Assembly (NCBI GenBank): GCA_003762715.1
Contig: RIBJ01000031.1
Location: forward strand, 120,010 to 184,009
From: Muribaculaceae bacterium Isolate-104 (HZI)
GTDB lineage: Bacteria > Bacteroidota > Bacteroidia > Bacteroidales > Muribaculaceae
Length of the DNA stretch: 64,000 bases
Direction of reading: 5' to 3'
The notes under the pieces were generated by a model. The model saw only the letters and a list, made by a program, of their open reading frames with translations, was not told where the DNA came from and made no database searches. Positions within the stretch are counted from its first letter, which is position 1, and every line of letters starts with the position of its first letter. Shown here one piece after another: positions 18,366 through 26,644 of the stretch. The position numbers and the translations under genes were made by a program.

Positions 18366-18527
18366 GAGTATGTTTACTTTTGGCTTATGTTAAGATTTAG
18401 AGCGGATTTCAGAGTATGTTTGGAGATAGAGAAAAGGAGTTATGGGGTTCCATAATGACTGAACGAAATCTTCAAACAGACCTGAAAGGCATCTAAAGAT
18501 TTCATAAAGTTAAAAGTAAACATACTC
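18366..18527 (+). mobile_element. 162-bp MITE-like element, copy 1
   Basis: The ends are perfect 16-base inverted repeats (GAGTATGTTTACTTTT and its complement), flanked on both sides by TTA (18363-18365 and 18528-18530), which looks like a 3-base target duplication. There is no open frame of note. A second copy at 48076-48237 has the same length and differs at seven positions. GAGTATGTTT also occurs once inside the element near 18412. The 3-base TTA target and GAG ends resemble those of some IS5-group elements, but the parent transposase is not in this window. Confidence 0.8.
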
Positions 18528-18553
18528 TTACACACACTTAAACACACAAAAAC

Positions 18554-19123
18554 ATGAGAAAGAAAACACAAATCAGCCTCCGCATTGAATGGATTGAAAC
18601 AATTGCCACCCTCATCACATCGCTGCAGCTCGAAGTGATGAATGCCGTAATAGCCTATCTGACAGACGGCACCGTAACGAAGATTGACAACATTGACGCC
18701 GCCGAGATGTTCATGGGCATCAAAAACGATATTGACGAGCGCGCCGAGCAGCGCCGCCGCAAGGCTGCCGAACGCCGCGCCAAAAAAGCCCCCGTACCCG
18801 GCTATCTGCCTGAGAAGGCTCCCGAAAATCTCGAAGAGCTTGTGCAGGCTAACGAGGTTGTAGCCACTGTTGTCAACAACTCCTCTGTGAAAAATCTGAG
18901 AATGTACCACAAGCCGCTGCTCATGGAGCTTGCCTTGCAGGTAGCCGCATGGTGGCGCGAGCATCCCTCCGAGGAACTGCCCACTCCTGCACGGCTTCAG
19001 GCAGAAATCTACCGCCGTTTCAGCGCCGTGGCGCGCGAGCTTGCGACAGGCACAGTTGTCACCCGCGAGAAATGGGTTGCCTACCTCGCCCCGTTCAATA
19101 GAAAGCGTGGAAAAACAGCTTAG
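18554..19123 (+). CDS. Unrecognised 189-residue protein, DUF6291-like N-terminus
   Basis: I do not firmly recognise this protein. The first 80 residues (RKKTQISLRIEWIETIATLI, then GIKNDIDERAEQRRRKAAER) recall the layout of phage-type DUF6291 proteins: a helical head that ends in a basic helix. A Pro/Ala linker and a second helical domain (residues 110-185, with a WWREHP segment) follow. Codon use looks like its neighbours. It stands alone between the element and the convergent phoH-like gene, whose stop abuts its own. Its leader carries the 162-bp element. DNA or RNA binding is possible from the basic helix but unproven. Confidence 0.75.
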   Translation: MRKKTQISLRIEWIETIATLITSLQLEVMNAVIAYLTDGTVTKIDNIDAAEMFMGIKNDIDERAEQRRRKAAERRAKKAPVPGYLPEKAPENLEELVQANEVVATVVNNSSVKNLRMYHKPLLMELALQVAAWWREHPSEELPTPARLQAEIYRRFSAVARELATGTVVTREKWVAYLAPFNRKRGKTA

Positions 19124-20092
19124 TCACTCGCCATTCTGCTGTTCCGCCGCCGCACTCTCGTTGTCATAGCGTTCGTACGCCTCCACTATGCGCTGCACAA
19201 GCGCATGGCGCACAATATCCTTTTTGCCGAATTCAACCTTGCCTATGCCGTCTACCTCGTCAAGAATCCTCAACGCACGTATGAGTCCTGACGGCACACT
19301 GCGGGGCAGGTCAATCTGAGTGGCGTCGCCTGTCACAATCATCTTGGCATTCATGCCAAGGCGTGTCATGAACATCTTTATCTGGTGGGTTGTGGTATTT
19401 TGCGCCTCATCAAGCACAATCACCGCATCGTTAAGCGTTCTGCCACGCATAAACGCCAGCGGAGCTATCTGTATCACATTCGTTTCCATGTACTCCTTGA
19501 GCTTGACAGCAGGAATCATATCCTCAAGAGCATCATACAGCGGCTGGAGATAGGGGTCGATTTTGTCTTTCATATCTCCCGGAAGAAAACCGAGCTTTTC
19601 GCCTGCCTCCACAGCCGGACGCGACAGAATAATCTTGCGTACCTCTTTGTTTTTAAGAGCCTTTACCGCAAGGGCTATGGCAATGTACGTCTTGCCGGTT
19701 CCCGCAGGACCGAGTGCGAAAGTCAGGTCATTTTTATTGAAAGCCTCCACAAGTCGCTGCTGGTTGGGATTACGGGCGCCTATCGGCTTGCCGTTGACAC
19801 CGAATATTATCACACCGTCGCTCTTAACTGCTTTCGGCGCGTCGCCGTGCAGTATGTCAAGTATCACATCCTCAGGCAGCTTGTCGTATTTCACACAGTA
19901 ATCTTCAAGCTCATGCACCTTCTTTTCAAACTCGGCTGTTTCGTTTTCATCGCCGATAACCTTTATCACAGACCCTCTGGCAGCCATTCTGAGTTTCGGA
20001 AAAAGATTGCGGATTAGCTGCATGTTGCAGTTGTTCACTCCGTAAAAGCTCACCGGATCCACCCGGTCTATTATTACTATGCGTTCAATCAT
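19124..20092 (-). CDS. PhoH-like ATPase
   Basis: A 322-residue PhoH-family NTPase, thought to act in RNA metabolism. Walker A GPAGTGKT is at residues 128-135 and Walker B VIVLDEAQN near 225. The N-terminal region (up to about 100) carries the KH-like fold of PhoL-type proteins (SVIKVIGDENE). It is transcribed from its own promoter away from the gene at 20218. In other bacteria the gene often sits next to ybeY, which is not present here. Confidence 0.93.
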   Translation of the reverse strand: MIERIVIIDRVDPVSFYGVNNCNMQLIRNLFPKLRMAARGSVIKVIGDENETAEFEKKVHELEDYCVKYDKLPEDVILDILHGDAPKAVKSDGVIIFGVNGKPIGARNPNQQRLVEAFNKNDLTFALGPAGTGKTYIAIALAVKALKNKEVRKIILSRPAVEAGEKLGFLPGDMKDKIDPYLQPLYDALEDMIPAVKLKEYMETNVIQIAPLAFMRGRTLNDAVIVLDEAQNTTTHQIKMFMTRLGMNAKMIVTGDATQIDLPRSVPSGLIRALRILDEVDGIGKVEFGKKDIVRHALVQRIVEAYERYDNESAAAEQQNGE

Positions 20093-20117
20093 GTGGTTGC
20101 TTTATGTGAAAACACGG

Positions 20118-20125
20118 CAAAGTTA
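20118..20125 (-). promoter_or_regulatory. Promoter box for the phoH-like gene
   Basis: TAACTTTG on the minus strand about 26 bases before the ATG. The upstream -33 element is weak (TTTCG). Confidence 0.5.
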
Positions 20126-20178
20126 GCTCAAGTTGACTTTCCCGCGAAATATTTCGCTCACTATTGAAAAAAAATCGT

Positions 20179-20200
20179 TATGTTTGTACCCGAAGTACAA
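20179..20200 (+). promoter_or_regulatory. Promoter box and overlapping palindrome
   Basis: TATGTTTG at 20179-20186 fits a -7 box. It overlaps a perfect inverted repeat TTGTAC-CCGAA-GTACAA (20184-20200) that would cover the transcription start. This could be an operator or a 5' hairpin. Confidence 0.45.
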
Positions 20201-20217
20201 CTTTCACATATATTTAA

Positions 20218-20595
20218 ATGGACGAAGAACTGAAAAAGCGACTTTCCAAAGACTCTGACGGTCTGCTGACATACGAATACATCGCAAACCACATCGGCTT
20301 GTGCGACGATATTATGGACGACCTCATTGCCAACATGATAAAGGTTGATGCCTCCGGACAGTTCGTTGCAAGCGCCGCCCGCTATCTCGCCGCTATCGAC
20401 AGCAGTGCATACGCTCCGCAAATCAGCTCGCTCATAGCCGCAGCTATCGACAAAGACCGCGAGCACAGATACCTTCCCGACCTGATTGCCGGCATTTGGG
20501 GTGCCGACTATGCCGAAAAGGCAGAAGAGCTCAGCAAGGCTGACGACAACTTCCGGAGAATATACAAACGGCTTCACCCCTCAAGCCTAATCTGA
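20218..20595 (+). CDS. Conserved small protein of unknown function
   Basis: A 125-residue cytoplasmic protein without signal or membrane segments, mostly alpha-helical by appearance, acidic at the start (MDEELKKRLSKDSDG) and ending HPSSLI. I do not recognise a named family, although the fold-like pattern (helical, with YEYIANHIGLCDDIMDDLIANM) suggests a helix-turn-helix or TPR-like bundle. It is 7 bp upstream of the cyclophilin gene and probably shares its transcript. The promoter region carries a palindrome. Confidence 0.75.
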   Translation: MDEELKKRLSKDSDGLLTYEYIANHIGLCDDIMDDLIANMIKVDASGQFVASAARYLAAIDSSAYAPQISSLIAAAIDKDREHRYLPDLIAGIWGADYAEKAEELSKADDNFRRIYKRLHPSSLI

Positions 20596-20602
20596 ACCCC
20601 GC

Positions 20603-21451
20603 ATGTTTTCTTTTAAATCAATATCTGCCGCAGTCATCGCTGCCACAGCGCTGGTTGCGGGTTCTTACAACTCAATTTCCGCCATGACTACGGATAAAGA
20701 AAAAGGCGACGTGATTGTCGACCTCAACACTTCTATGGGCAATATCCGCGTACTCCTTTACGGAGACACGCCCCGCCACCTCGAAAACTTTGTGAAACTT
20801 GTCGACACCGGCTATTATGACGGCGTGCTGTTTCACCGTGTCATAAACGACTTTATGGTGCAGACAGGCGACCCCACCTCAAAAAACGCCCCCAAAGGTA
20901 AAATGCTCGGCATGGGCGACCCCGACTACAAAATAGAAGCCGAGTTCGTCTACCCGAAACACTTCCACAAGCGGGGCGCACTTGCCGCCGCCCGCGAAGG
21001 CGACTCCGTCAACCCCGAAAAGAAAAGCAGCGGCTCCCAATTCTATATCGTTACCGGCAAAACATTCACCGAAGGGCAGCTTGACCAGATGGACGCACGC
21101 CGGATACAGCAGCAGAAACAGAACATTTTCAACGCGCTGGTAATGGAAAACCGCGACACCATCATGGCTTTGCGGCGCGACAAAAACCAGGCGGCGCTTC
21201 AGCAACTCCAGGACAAACTTATTGCAGCAACCGACTCAGCCGCAGCGGCTGCGCCCGACACACTGACCGAAACCCAGCGTCAGGCTTACTCCACAGTCGG
21301 AGGCACCCCGCATCTCGACGGCTCATACACCGTGTTCGGCGAAGTGATTTCTGGAATGGATGTCGTGGACAAAATTCAGAAAGCCGAAACCGACCCTAAC
21401 GACCGCCCGCTTGACGACATCAGCATCATATCGGCTAAAGTGGTGCGCTGA
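20603..21451 (+). CDS. Exported cyclophilin-type peptidyl-prolyl isomerase
   Basis: A 282-residue protein with a signal peptide (about 1-27) and a cyclophilin domain: VLLYGDTPRHLENFVKLVDT, GVLFHRVINDFMVQTGD, GSQFYIVTG and the closing YTVFGEVISGMDVVDKIQ. It should isomerise prolines in the periplasm. The domain is interrupted after the GSQFYIVTG strand by a helical insert of about 80 residues (DQMDARRIQQQKQ onward, Gln/Ala-rich), which I have seen in Bacteroidetes cyclophilins. It is co-directional with the small gene upstream and the M16 peptidase downstream (3-bp gap). Confidence 0.93.
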   Translation: MFSFKSISAAVIAATALVAGSYNSISAMTTDKEKGDVIVDLNTSMGNIRVLLYGDTPRHLENFVKLVDTGYYDGVLFHRVINDFMVQTGDPTSKNAPKGKMLGMGDPDYKIEAEFVYPKHFHKRGALAAAREGDSVNPEKKSSGSQFYIVTGKTFTEGQLDQMDARRIQQQKQNIFNALVMENRDTIMALRRDKNQAALQQLQDKLIAATDSAAAAAPDTLTETQRQAYSTVGGTPHLDGSYTVFGEVISGMDVVDKIQKAETDPNDRPLDDISIISAKVVR

Positions 21452-21454
21452 CAA

Positions 21455-22696
21455 ATGATTGAATACACCTCGTTCACACTGCCCAACGGGCTGAAAGTCG
21501 TACACCACGCCGACCTCACTTGCTCTACCGTGGCGGTAAACCTGCTGTACCGTGTCGGTGCGAGGGACGAAGACTCCCGGCGCACCGGCATGGCTCATCT
21601 TTTCGAACACCTAATGTTCGGAGGCTCCGCCAATGTTCCCGACTTCGACAACGCCATAGAGATTGCCGGCGGCTGGAACAACGCATGGACAAGCAACGAC
21701 TACACAAACTTCTATGAGGTGCTGCCAGCTTGCAATGTGGAAACGGCTTTCTGGGTGGAGAGCGACAGAATGCTCGCCCTCGCCTTCTCAGACAAAGCTC
21801 TGGAAGTTCAGAAAAATGTTGTGTGCGAGGAATTCAAGCAGACATGCCTTAACAAACCCTACGGAGATTTCGGCGCACTGCTCAGAGAACTTGTGTTCAA
21901 AAAGCACCCATACCGCTGGCAAACCATCGGATTGACCATGGAGCATATAAAAGCCGTGACGCAGGATGAAGTGCGCAGCTTCTTTTACTCCCATTACGCT
22001 CCAAACAACGCCGTGCTCGCTGTTGCCGGCAACATTTCAATCGGTCAGGTTCGTGAACTTGCCGAAAAATGGTTCGGCGATATTCCGGCAAGAGAAATAG
22101 CCCGTACGCCAGGCATCACCGAACCGGAAATAACGGAGCCGCGCTCCTTAACTGTGCGCCGCAGCGTGCCGCAGGCAATGGTGGCACAGGCTTTTCCTAT
22201 GGAGGGCTACGGCTCTCCACTGTACGAGGCCGCCGACATCCTCTCCGACATTCTCTCGGTTGGCAAAGCGTCGCGCTTTTACCGTAATCTTATAATGGCA
22301 GACACCGTGTTTACCGATGCCGACGCCTCTATTCTCGGCAGCGACGACCCCGGCTATTTTCTGCTCACAGGCAGGCTGCACAGCAGCGACTCCGCTTCTG
22401 TCAAAGCGGCATTCGACGCGTTCAGCTCACAGACCGCACACATTCTTGACAATGGTGTCAGCGCTGACGAACTGGAACGCGCAGTCAACAAATTTGAAAG
22501 CAATTACCTCTTTTCAAACACCTCCTGCATAAGCAAAGCCCAAAACCTCGCCATGTGCGCCATGCGCGGCGAAGACATAAACTCTATTCTACCCCGGTAC
22601 AGAGCGCTTTCCCCTGAAAAAATCAGCCTGGCTGCGCAAGCCATTTTCAATCCACGGCGCGCCTGCTCGCTCACATACCTGCCTCTGGAAAACTGA
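21455..22696 (+). CDS. M16 family zinc metallopeptidase
   Basis: A 413-residue pitrilysin/processing-peptidase family protein. The inverted zinc motif HLFEH is at residues 48-52, and the distal Glu lies in VVCEEFKQT near 125. A second, inactive M16 half follows. No signal peptide is seen, so it is probably cytoplasmic. It is translated 3 bp after the cyclophilin gene and ends before a weak terminator. Confidence 0.92.
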   Translation: MIEYTSFTLPNGLKVVHHADLTCSTVAVNLLYRVGARDEDSRRTGMAHLFEHLMFGGSANVPDFDNAIEIAGGWNNAWTSNDYTNFYEVLPACNVETAFWVESDRMLALAFSDKALEVQKNVVCEEFKQTCLNKPYGDFGALLRELVFKKHPYRWQTIGLTMEHIKAVTQDEVRSFFYSHYAPNNAVLAVAGNISIGQVRELAEKWFGDIPAREIARTPGITEPEITEPRSLTVRRSVPQAMVAQAFPMEGYGSPLYEAADILSDILSVGKASRFYRNLIMADTVFTDADASILGSDDPGYFLLTGRLHSSDSASVKAAFDAFSSQTAHILDNGVSADELERAVNKFESNYLFSNTSCISKAQNLAMCAMRGEDINSILPRYRALSPEKISLAAQAIFNPRRACSLTYLPLEN

Positions 22697-22698
22697 AT

Positions 22699-22724
22699 AA
22701 CGGGTGAATAAAAATCCATCCGTT
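22699..22724 (+). terminator. Probable terminator after the M16 gene
   Basis: AACGG...CCGTT stem with an A/T-rich loop, followed by CATTTTTT. Short, but well placed right after the stop. Confidence 0.5.
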
Positions 22725-22766
22725 CATTTTTTATACCACAAATACCATATTATTACAAAGAATCGT

Positions 22767-22774
22767 TATTTTTG
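22767..22774 (+). promoter_or_regulatory. Promoter box for the glycine cleavage operon
   Basis: TATTTTTG lies 22 bases before the lplA ATG and matches TAnnTTTG. The -33 element is not clear. Confidence 0.45.
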
Positions 22775-22796
22775 CGTACCTGTATTCTGATACCGT

Positions 22797-23774
22797 ATGC
22801 ATTACGTTTCTTTACCAGACAGCACTACCCGCCCCCTCCCGTTTTATCTCGCAATGGAGGAATGGCTGGCGCGAAACCACACAGACGACCTGTTTTTCAT
22901 GTGGCAGGTGGCGCCGACAGTAATCTGCGGCAGAAACCAGATTGTAGATCTGGAAGTCAACCTTGACTACTGCCGTCAGAACAACATACGCGTGTGTCGC
23001 CGCAAAAGCGGAGGAGGATGCGTGTTTGCCGACGGCAACAACATCATGTTCTCCTACATCACCTCCTCGGCAAACGTCACCTCTACATTCTCCGCATACA
23101 CTTCTATGGTGGCTGGAATGCTGCGCGACCTCGGGCTGCCCGCGTCCGCGACATCGCGCAACGACGTGCTAATCGGCGAACACAAAGTCAGCGGAAACGC
23201 CTTTTACCACCTGCCCGACTGCGGGCGGTGCATTGTCCACGGAACCATGCTCTTCGACACAGACATGACCCACATGAGCAGAGCCATCACACCGTCAAGA
23301 GCCAAACTCGAATCAAAGGGTGTGAAAAGCGTGGCTTCCCGAATTACCACCATAAAAGCAAACTCCGACATTACCCTCGCTGAATTCAAATCCTTTACCC
23401 GCAAAAGTCTCTGCGGAGAAAAAACGCTTGAACTGACACAATGCGATGTGACCCGGATTGAGAAAATGGCTGAAGAAATAAGCTCGGACGAATGGATATA
23501 CCGCAAAACCTCACGCGCGACACTATGCCGCACCACCCGCATTGACGGAGCCGGCGAATTTACCGCACACATAGACCTCGCCGGCAGTGAGATTCGCTCC
23601 ATAGACCTTTCAGGCGACTTCTTCATGCTCACCGACCTCGACTCCGGGCTGCTCGACCGCCTGAAGGGCGTGCGCTACTCCCGCGAGGCAATCCTCTCGG
23701 CGTTGGAACACACTGATGTTCATGATGTCATATCCGGGGTAAACAATGACCGGTTTGTAAACCTTATAATATAA
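22797..23774 (+). CDS. lplA: Lipoate--protein ligase
   Basis: LplA activates lipoate with ATP and attaches it to lipoyl domains. The 325-residue protein has the family signatures CGRNQ, RRKSGGGCVFAD and the lysine region NDVLIGEHKVSGNAFY, with a C-terminal accessory domain. It is the first gene of a run that ends with all glycine cleavage components, so its most likely target is GcvH (residue Lys60 there). The gap to gcvT is 6 bp. Confidence 0.93.
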   Translation: MHYVSLPDSTTRPLPFYLAMEEWLARNHTDDLFFMWQVAPTVICGRNQIVDLEVNLDYCRQNNIRVCRRKSGGGCVFADGNNIMFSYITSSANVTSTFSAYTSMVAGMLRDLGLPASATSRNDVLIGEHKVSGNAFYHLPDCGRCIVHGTMLFDTDMTHMSRAITPSRAKLESKGVKSVASRITTIKANSDITLAEFKSFTRKSLCGEKTLELTQCDVTRIEKMAEEISSDEWIYRKTSRATLCRTTRIDGAGEFTAHIDLAGSEIRSIDLSGDFFMLTDLDSGLLDRLKGVRYSREAILSALEHTDVHDVISGVNNDRFVNLII

Positions 23775-23780
23775 ATATAC

Positions 23781-24887
23781 ATGGAAACGATAAAAAAGAC
23801 CTGCCTTCACCCGCGCCATGTGGCTCTCGGCGCGCAGATGGCTCCGTTTGCAGGATTCGACATGCCGATACAATACTCCGGAATAACGGAGGAACACAAC
23901 GCCGTGCGCAACTCCTGCGGTGTATTCGATGTGAGCCACATGGGCGAAGTGCTTGTGTCCGGTTCCGATGCCGAAAAATTTGTGAACCACATATTCACAA
24001 ACGACATTGCCGGAGCTCCGGACGGCAAGATTTTCTACGGCATGATGCTGCACCCGCACGGCGGCACAGTCGACGACCTGCTGGTGTACCGGCGCGGCGA
24101 AAACAACTTTCTGCTCGTTATAAACGCCGCCAATATCGACAAGGACATCCGGTGGATGCACGAATGTGCTGAAGGATTCAATGTAAAGATAGACGATTTG
24201 TGCGACGAACTCGCCGAACTTGCCGTACAGGGACCTCTCGCCGAGGATGTAATGGAAAACGTGCTCGGCATACACTGCGCCGACCTCGCCTTCTACACAT
24301 TCAAGGAAACAGCATTGCCCGACGGCAGCGCTCTCCTTGTAAGCCGTACCGGCTACACCGGCGAGGACGGATTTGAAATATACGCCCGCCCCGACATAAT
24401 TGTCGAAATCTGGGACACCCTCATGGCAAGCGGCAAAGTTACGCCATGCGGTCTCGGCTGTCGCGACACTCTCCGTTTCGAGGTAGGACTGCCGCTGTAC
24501 GGCGACGAACTCGCCGACGACATCACCCCTCTGGAAGCTGGGCTGCCCCTCTTTGTCAAACTTGACAAGCCGGGAGGATTCATAGGCAGAGACGCACTTG
24601 CCGCAATGAAGGCGCAAGGGCTGCGGCGCAGGCTTGTGGGCATTGAGCTTGCCGACCGCGCCATACCGCGCCACGGCTATGAAGTACTCACGCCTGACGG
24701 CACGACAGTCATCGGCACAGTAACCACCGGCTACCGGGGAATCTCCGTTGACAAAAGCATAGCCATGGCTCTTGTCAGCACCGAATATGCTGATGCCGGC
24801 ACACAGGTTGCCGTTAGAATTCGAAAGAAAACATTTCCCGCCACTGTGACCTCGAGAAAATTTTACAAGAAAAGTTATAAAAAATAA
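23781..24887 (+). CDS. gcvT: Glycine cleavage system T protein (aminomethyltransferase)
   Basis: GcvT transfers the aminomethyl carbon from lipoyl-GcvH to tetrahydrofolate, releasing ammonia. The 368-residue protein shows the family N-terminus (PFAGFDMPIQYSGITEEH, SCGVFDVSHMGE) and the folate-binding region SRTGYTGEDGFEIY, then CRDTLRFEVGLPLYGDEL. It is in order lplA-gcvT-gcvH-gcvPA-gcvPB-lpd. Confidence 0.97.
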   Translation: METIKKTCLHPRHVALGAQMAPFAGFDMPIQYSGITEEHNAVRNSCGVFDVSHMGEVLVSGSDAEKFVNHIFTNDIAGAPDGKIFYGMMLHPHGGTVDDLLVYRRGENNFLLVINAANIDKDIRWMHECAEGFNVKIDDLCDELAELAVQGPLAEDVMENVLGIHCADLAFYTFKETALPDGSALLVSRTGYTGEDGFEIYARPDIIVEIWDTLMASGKVTPCGLGCRDTLRFEVGLPLYGDELADDITPLEAGLPLFVKLDKPGGFIGRDALAAMKAQGLRRRLVGIELADRAIPRHGYEVLTPDGTTVIGTVTTGYRGISVDKSIAMALVSTEYADAGTQVAVRIRKKTFPATVTSRKFYKKSYKK

Positions 24888-24906
24888 CCCTTAAAAACCA
24901 ACAATC

Positions 24907-25287
24907 ATGAGCAAGACATATTTTTCCAAAACCCACGAGTATGTGACTGTAGACGGCGACAGCGCTGTTATAGGCATTTCCGATTTCGCACAGAAAGCGC
25001 TCGGCAATGTGGTGTATGTGGACATGCCCGAAGAAGGCGATGAGATAACCGCCGGCGAGGATTTCGGCGCAGTAGAGAGCGTAAAGGCGGCAAGCGACCT
25101 GATAGCTCCGGTTAGCGGCGAGGTTGTCGAAACCAACGAAGCGCTTGTCGACAATCCCCGGCTCGTAAACGACGACTGCATGGCAAACTGGATTATCAAG
25201 ATAACCCTCAGCGACCCGTCGGAGCTTGACAGCCTGATGGACGAGGATGCCTACAAAGCGTTCTGCGAATCCGAAGCCGCCCACTGA
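24907..25287 (+). CDS. gcvH: Glycine cleavage system H protein
   Basis: A 126-residue lipoyl carrier. The lipoylation lysine is Lys60 in GAVESVKAASDL. The N-terminal HEYVTVDGDSAVIGISDFAQ and the C-terminal helix are typical. It shuttles the aminomethyl group between GcvP, GcvT and Lpd, all encoded alongside. Confidence 0.97.
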   Translation: MSKTYFSKTHEYVTVDGDSAVIGISDFAQKALGNVVYVDMPEEGDEITAGEDFGAVESVKAASDLIAPVSGEVVETNEALVDNPRLVNDDCMANWIIKITLSDPSELDSLMDEDAYKAFCESEAAH

Positions 25288-25306
25288 CAACAAACAGACT
25301 GATGCC

Positions 25307-26641
25307 ATGAATCACCGTTATTTTCCCCATACTCCCGCCGACATAGCCGAAATGCTTGAACGGTGCGGAGCGGCTACCCCCGGCGACCTGTACGCCGACG
25401 TGCCGGAACAGCTCAGACTTGCCGGTGAATACGACCTGCCCACCTCCATGACCGAAAAAGAGGTACGCGACTACTTCAACAGGCTCGCCTCCGCAAACCG
25501 GCAGCTCACCTGCTTTGCCGGCGGCGGTTTCTACCACCGGTACACCCCGGCGGCAGTCCCGGCTCTGATGTCACGCTCCGAATTTCTCACATCCTACACC
25601 CCTTACCAGCCGGAAATCTCGCAAGGCACCCTGCAATACATCTTCGAGTATCAGAGCATGATGGCAGAGCTGACAGGTCTTGATGTCAGCAACGCCTCTA
25701 TGTACGACGGCACCACAGCCACCGCCGAAGCGATGATGATGGCAGTGGCAGCGACCCGCAAGCGCAACACCGTCCTTATATCAGGCTCTGTAGCGCCGGC
25801 GGTTCGTAATGTAGCCGCCACTTATGCCCGCTACCACGGCATAGACCTTCAGGAGATAGAATCGGACAACGGAGTGACTTCGCTTGACGACTTGAAACAG
25901 AAATTGTCATCCGGCAAGGTGGCAGGTGTCATTCTGCCGCAACCGAACTACTTCGGCATTATCGAGGACCTGACCGGATTTGCCGATGCCATACATCAGG
26001 CGGGGGCGCTGATGATAATGAACTGCATTGCATCGGACCTTGCCGTGCTTCGCTCGCCCGGCGAATGGGGCGCCGACATAGCCGCCGGCGATGCCCAGAG
26101 TCTCGGCATGCCCTTGAGCTACGGAGGCCCGTATCTCGGTTTTCTCTGCTGCACCAAAGCACTGATTCGCAAAATGCCGGGGCGCATAGTCGGAGCCACT
26201 AAAGATGCCGGCGGCAACCGCACCTTCGTGCTGACACTACAGGCTCGCGAGCAACACATCCGCCGCGACAAAGCCACAAGCAATATATGTTCCAACCAGG
26301 GGCTTATGGCGCTTCACACAGCCATATACCTGAGTCTGCTCGGCACAGAAGGGCTGAAAGAAGTATGCACCGCCGGAGCAAACGGCGCCCATTACCTCGC
26401 GGACAAGCTCACCCGAACAGGCAAAATGCGTCTGAAATACCCCGACCGCCCGTTTCTCAACGAATTTGCAATGTCATGCGACTTTGATGTAGACTGTATG
26501 CTGAAAGTATGCACCGCGCATGACATTCTCGGAGGCATAAAACTGGACAACCACTCAATCCTCATCGCTGTAACCGAAATGCAGACCATAGAGGAACTGG
26601 ACAGACTGGCGGAGATTGTAGCAACCTCAAATTTTGCATGA
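25307..26641 (+). CDS. gcvPA: Glycine dehydrogenase (decarboxylating) subunit 1
   Basis: N-terminal half of the split P protein, 444 residues from the ATG at 25307 (MNHRYFPHTPADIAEM). The frame is open 20 codons upstream but overlaps gcvH. Family features: PTSMTEKEVRDYF, GGGFYHRYTPAAVP and TSNICSNQGLMAL. It pairs with GcvPB to decarboxylate glycine on PLP. Two-subunit P proteins are used by many bacteria instead of a fused GcvP. Confidence 0.96.
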   Translation: MNHRYFPHTPADIAEMLERCGAATPGDLYADVPEQLRLAGEYDLPTSMTEKEVRDYFNRLASANRQLTCFAGGGFYHRYTPAAVPALMSRSEFLTSYTPYQPEISQGTLQYIFEYQSMMAELTGLDVSNASMYDGTTATAEAMMMAVAATRKRNTVLISGSVAPAVRNVAATYARYHGIDLQEIESDNGVTSLDDLKQKLSSGKVAGVILPQPNYFGIIEDLTGFADAIHQAGALMIMNCIASDLAVLRSPGEWGADIAAGDAQSLGMPLSYGGPYLGFLCCTKALIRKMPGRIVGATKDAGGNRTFVLTLQAREQHIRRDKATSNICSNQGLMALHTAIYLSLLGTEGLKEVCTAGANGAHYLADKLTRTGKMRLKYPDRPFLNEFAMSCDFDVDCMLKVCTAHDILGGIKLDNHSILIAVTEMQTIEELDRLAEIVATSNFA

Positions 26642-26644
26642 GCC

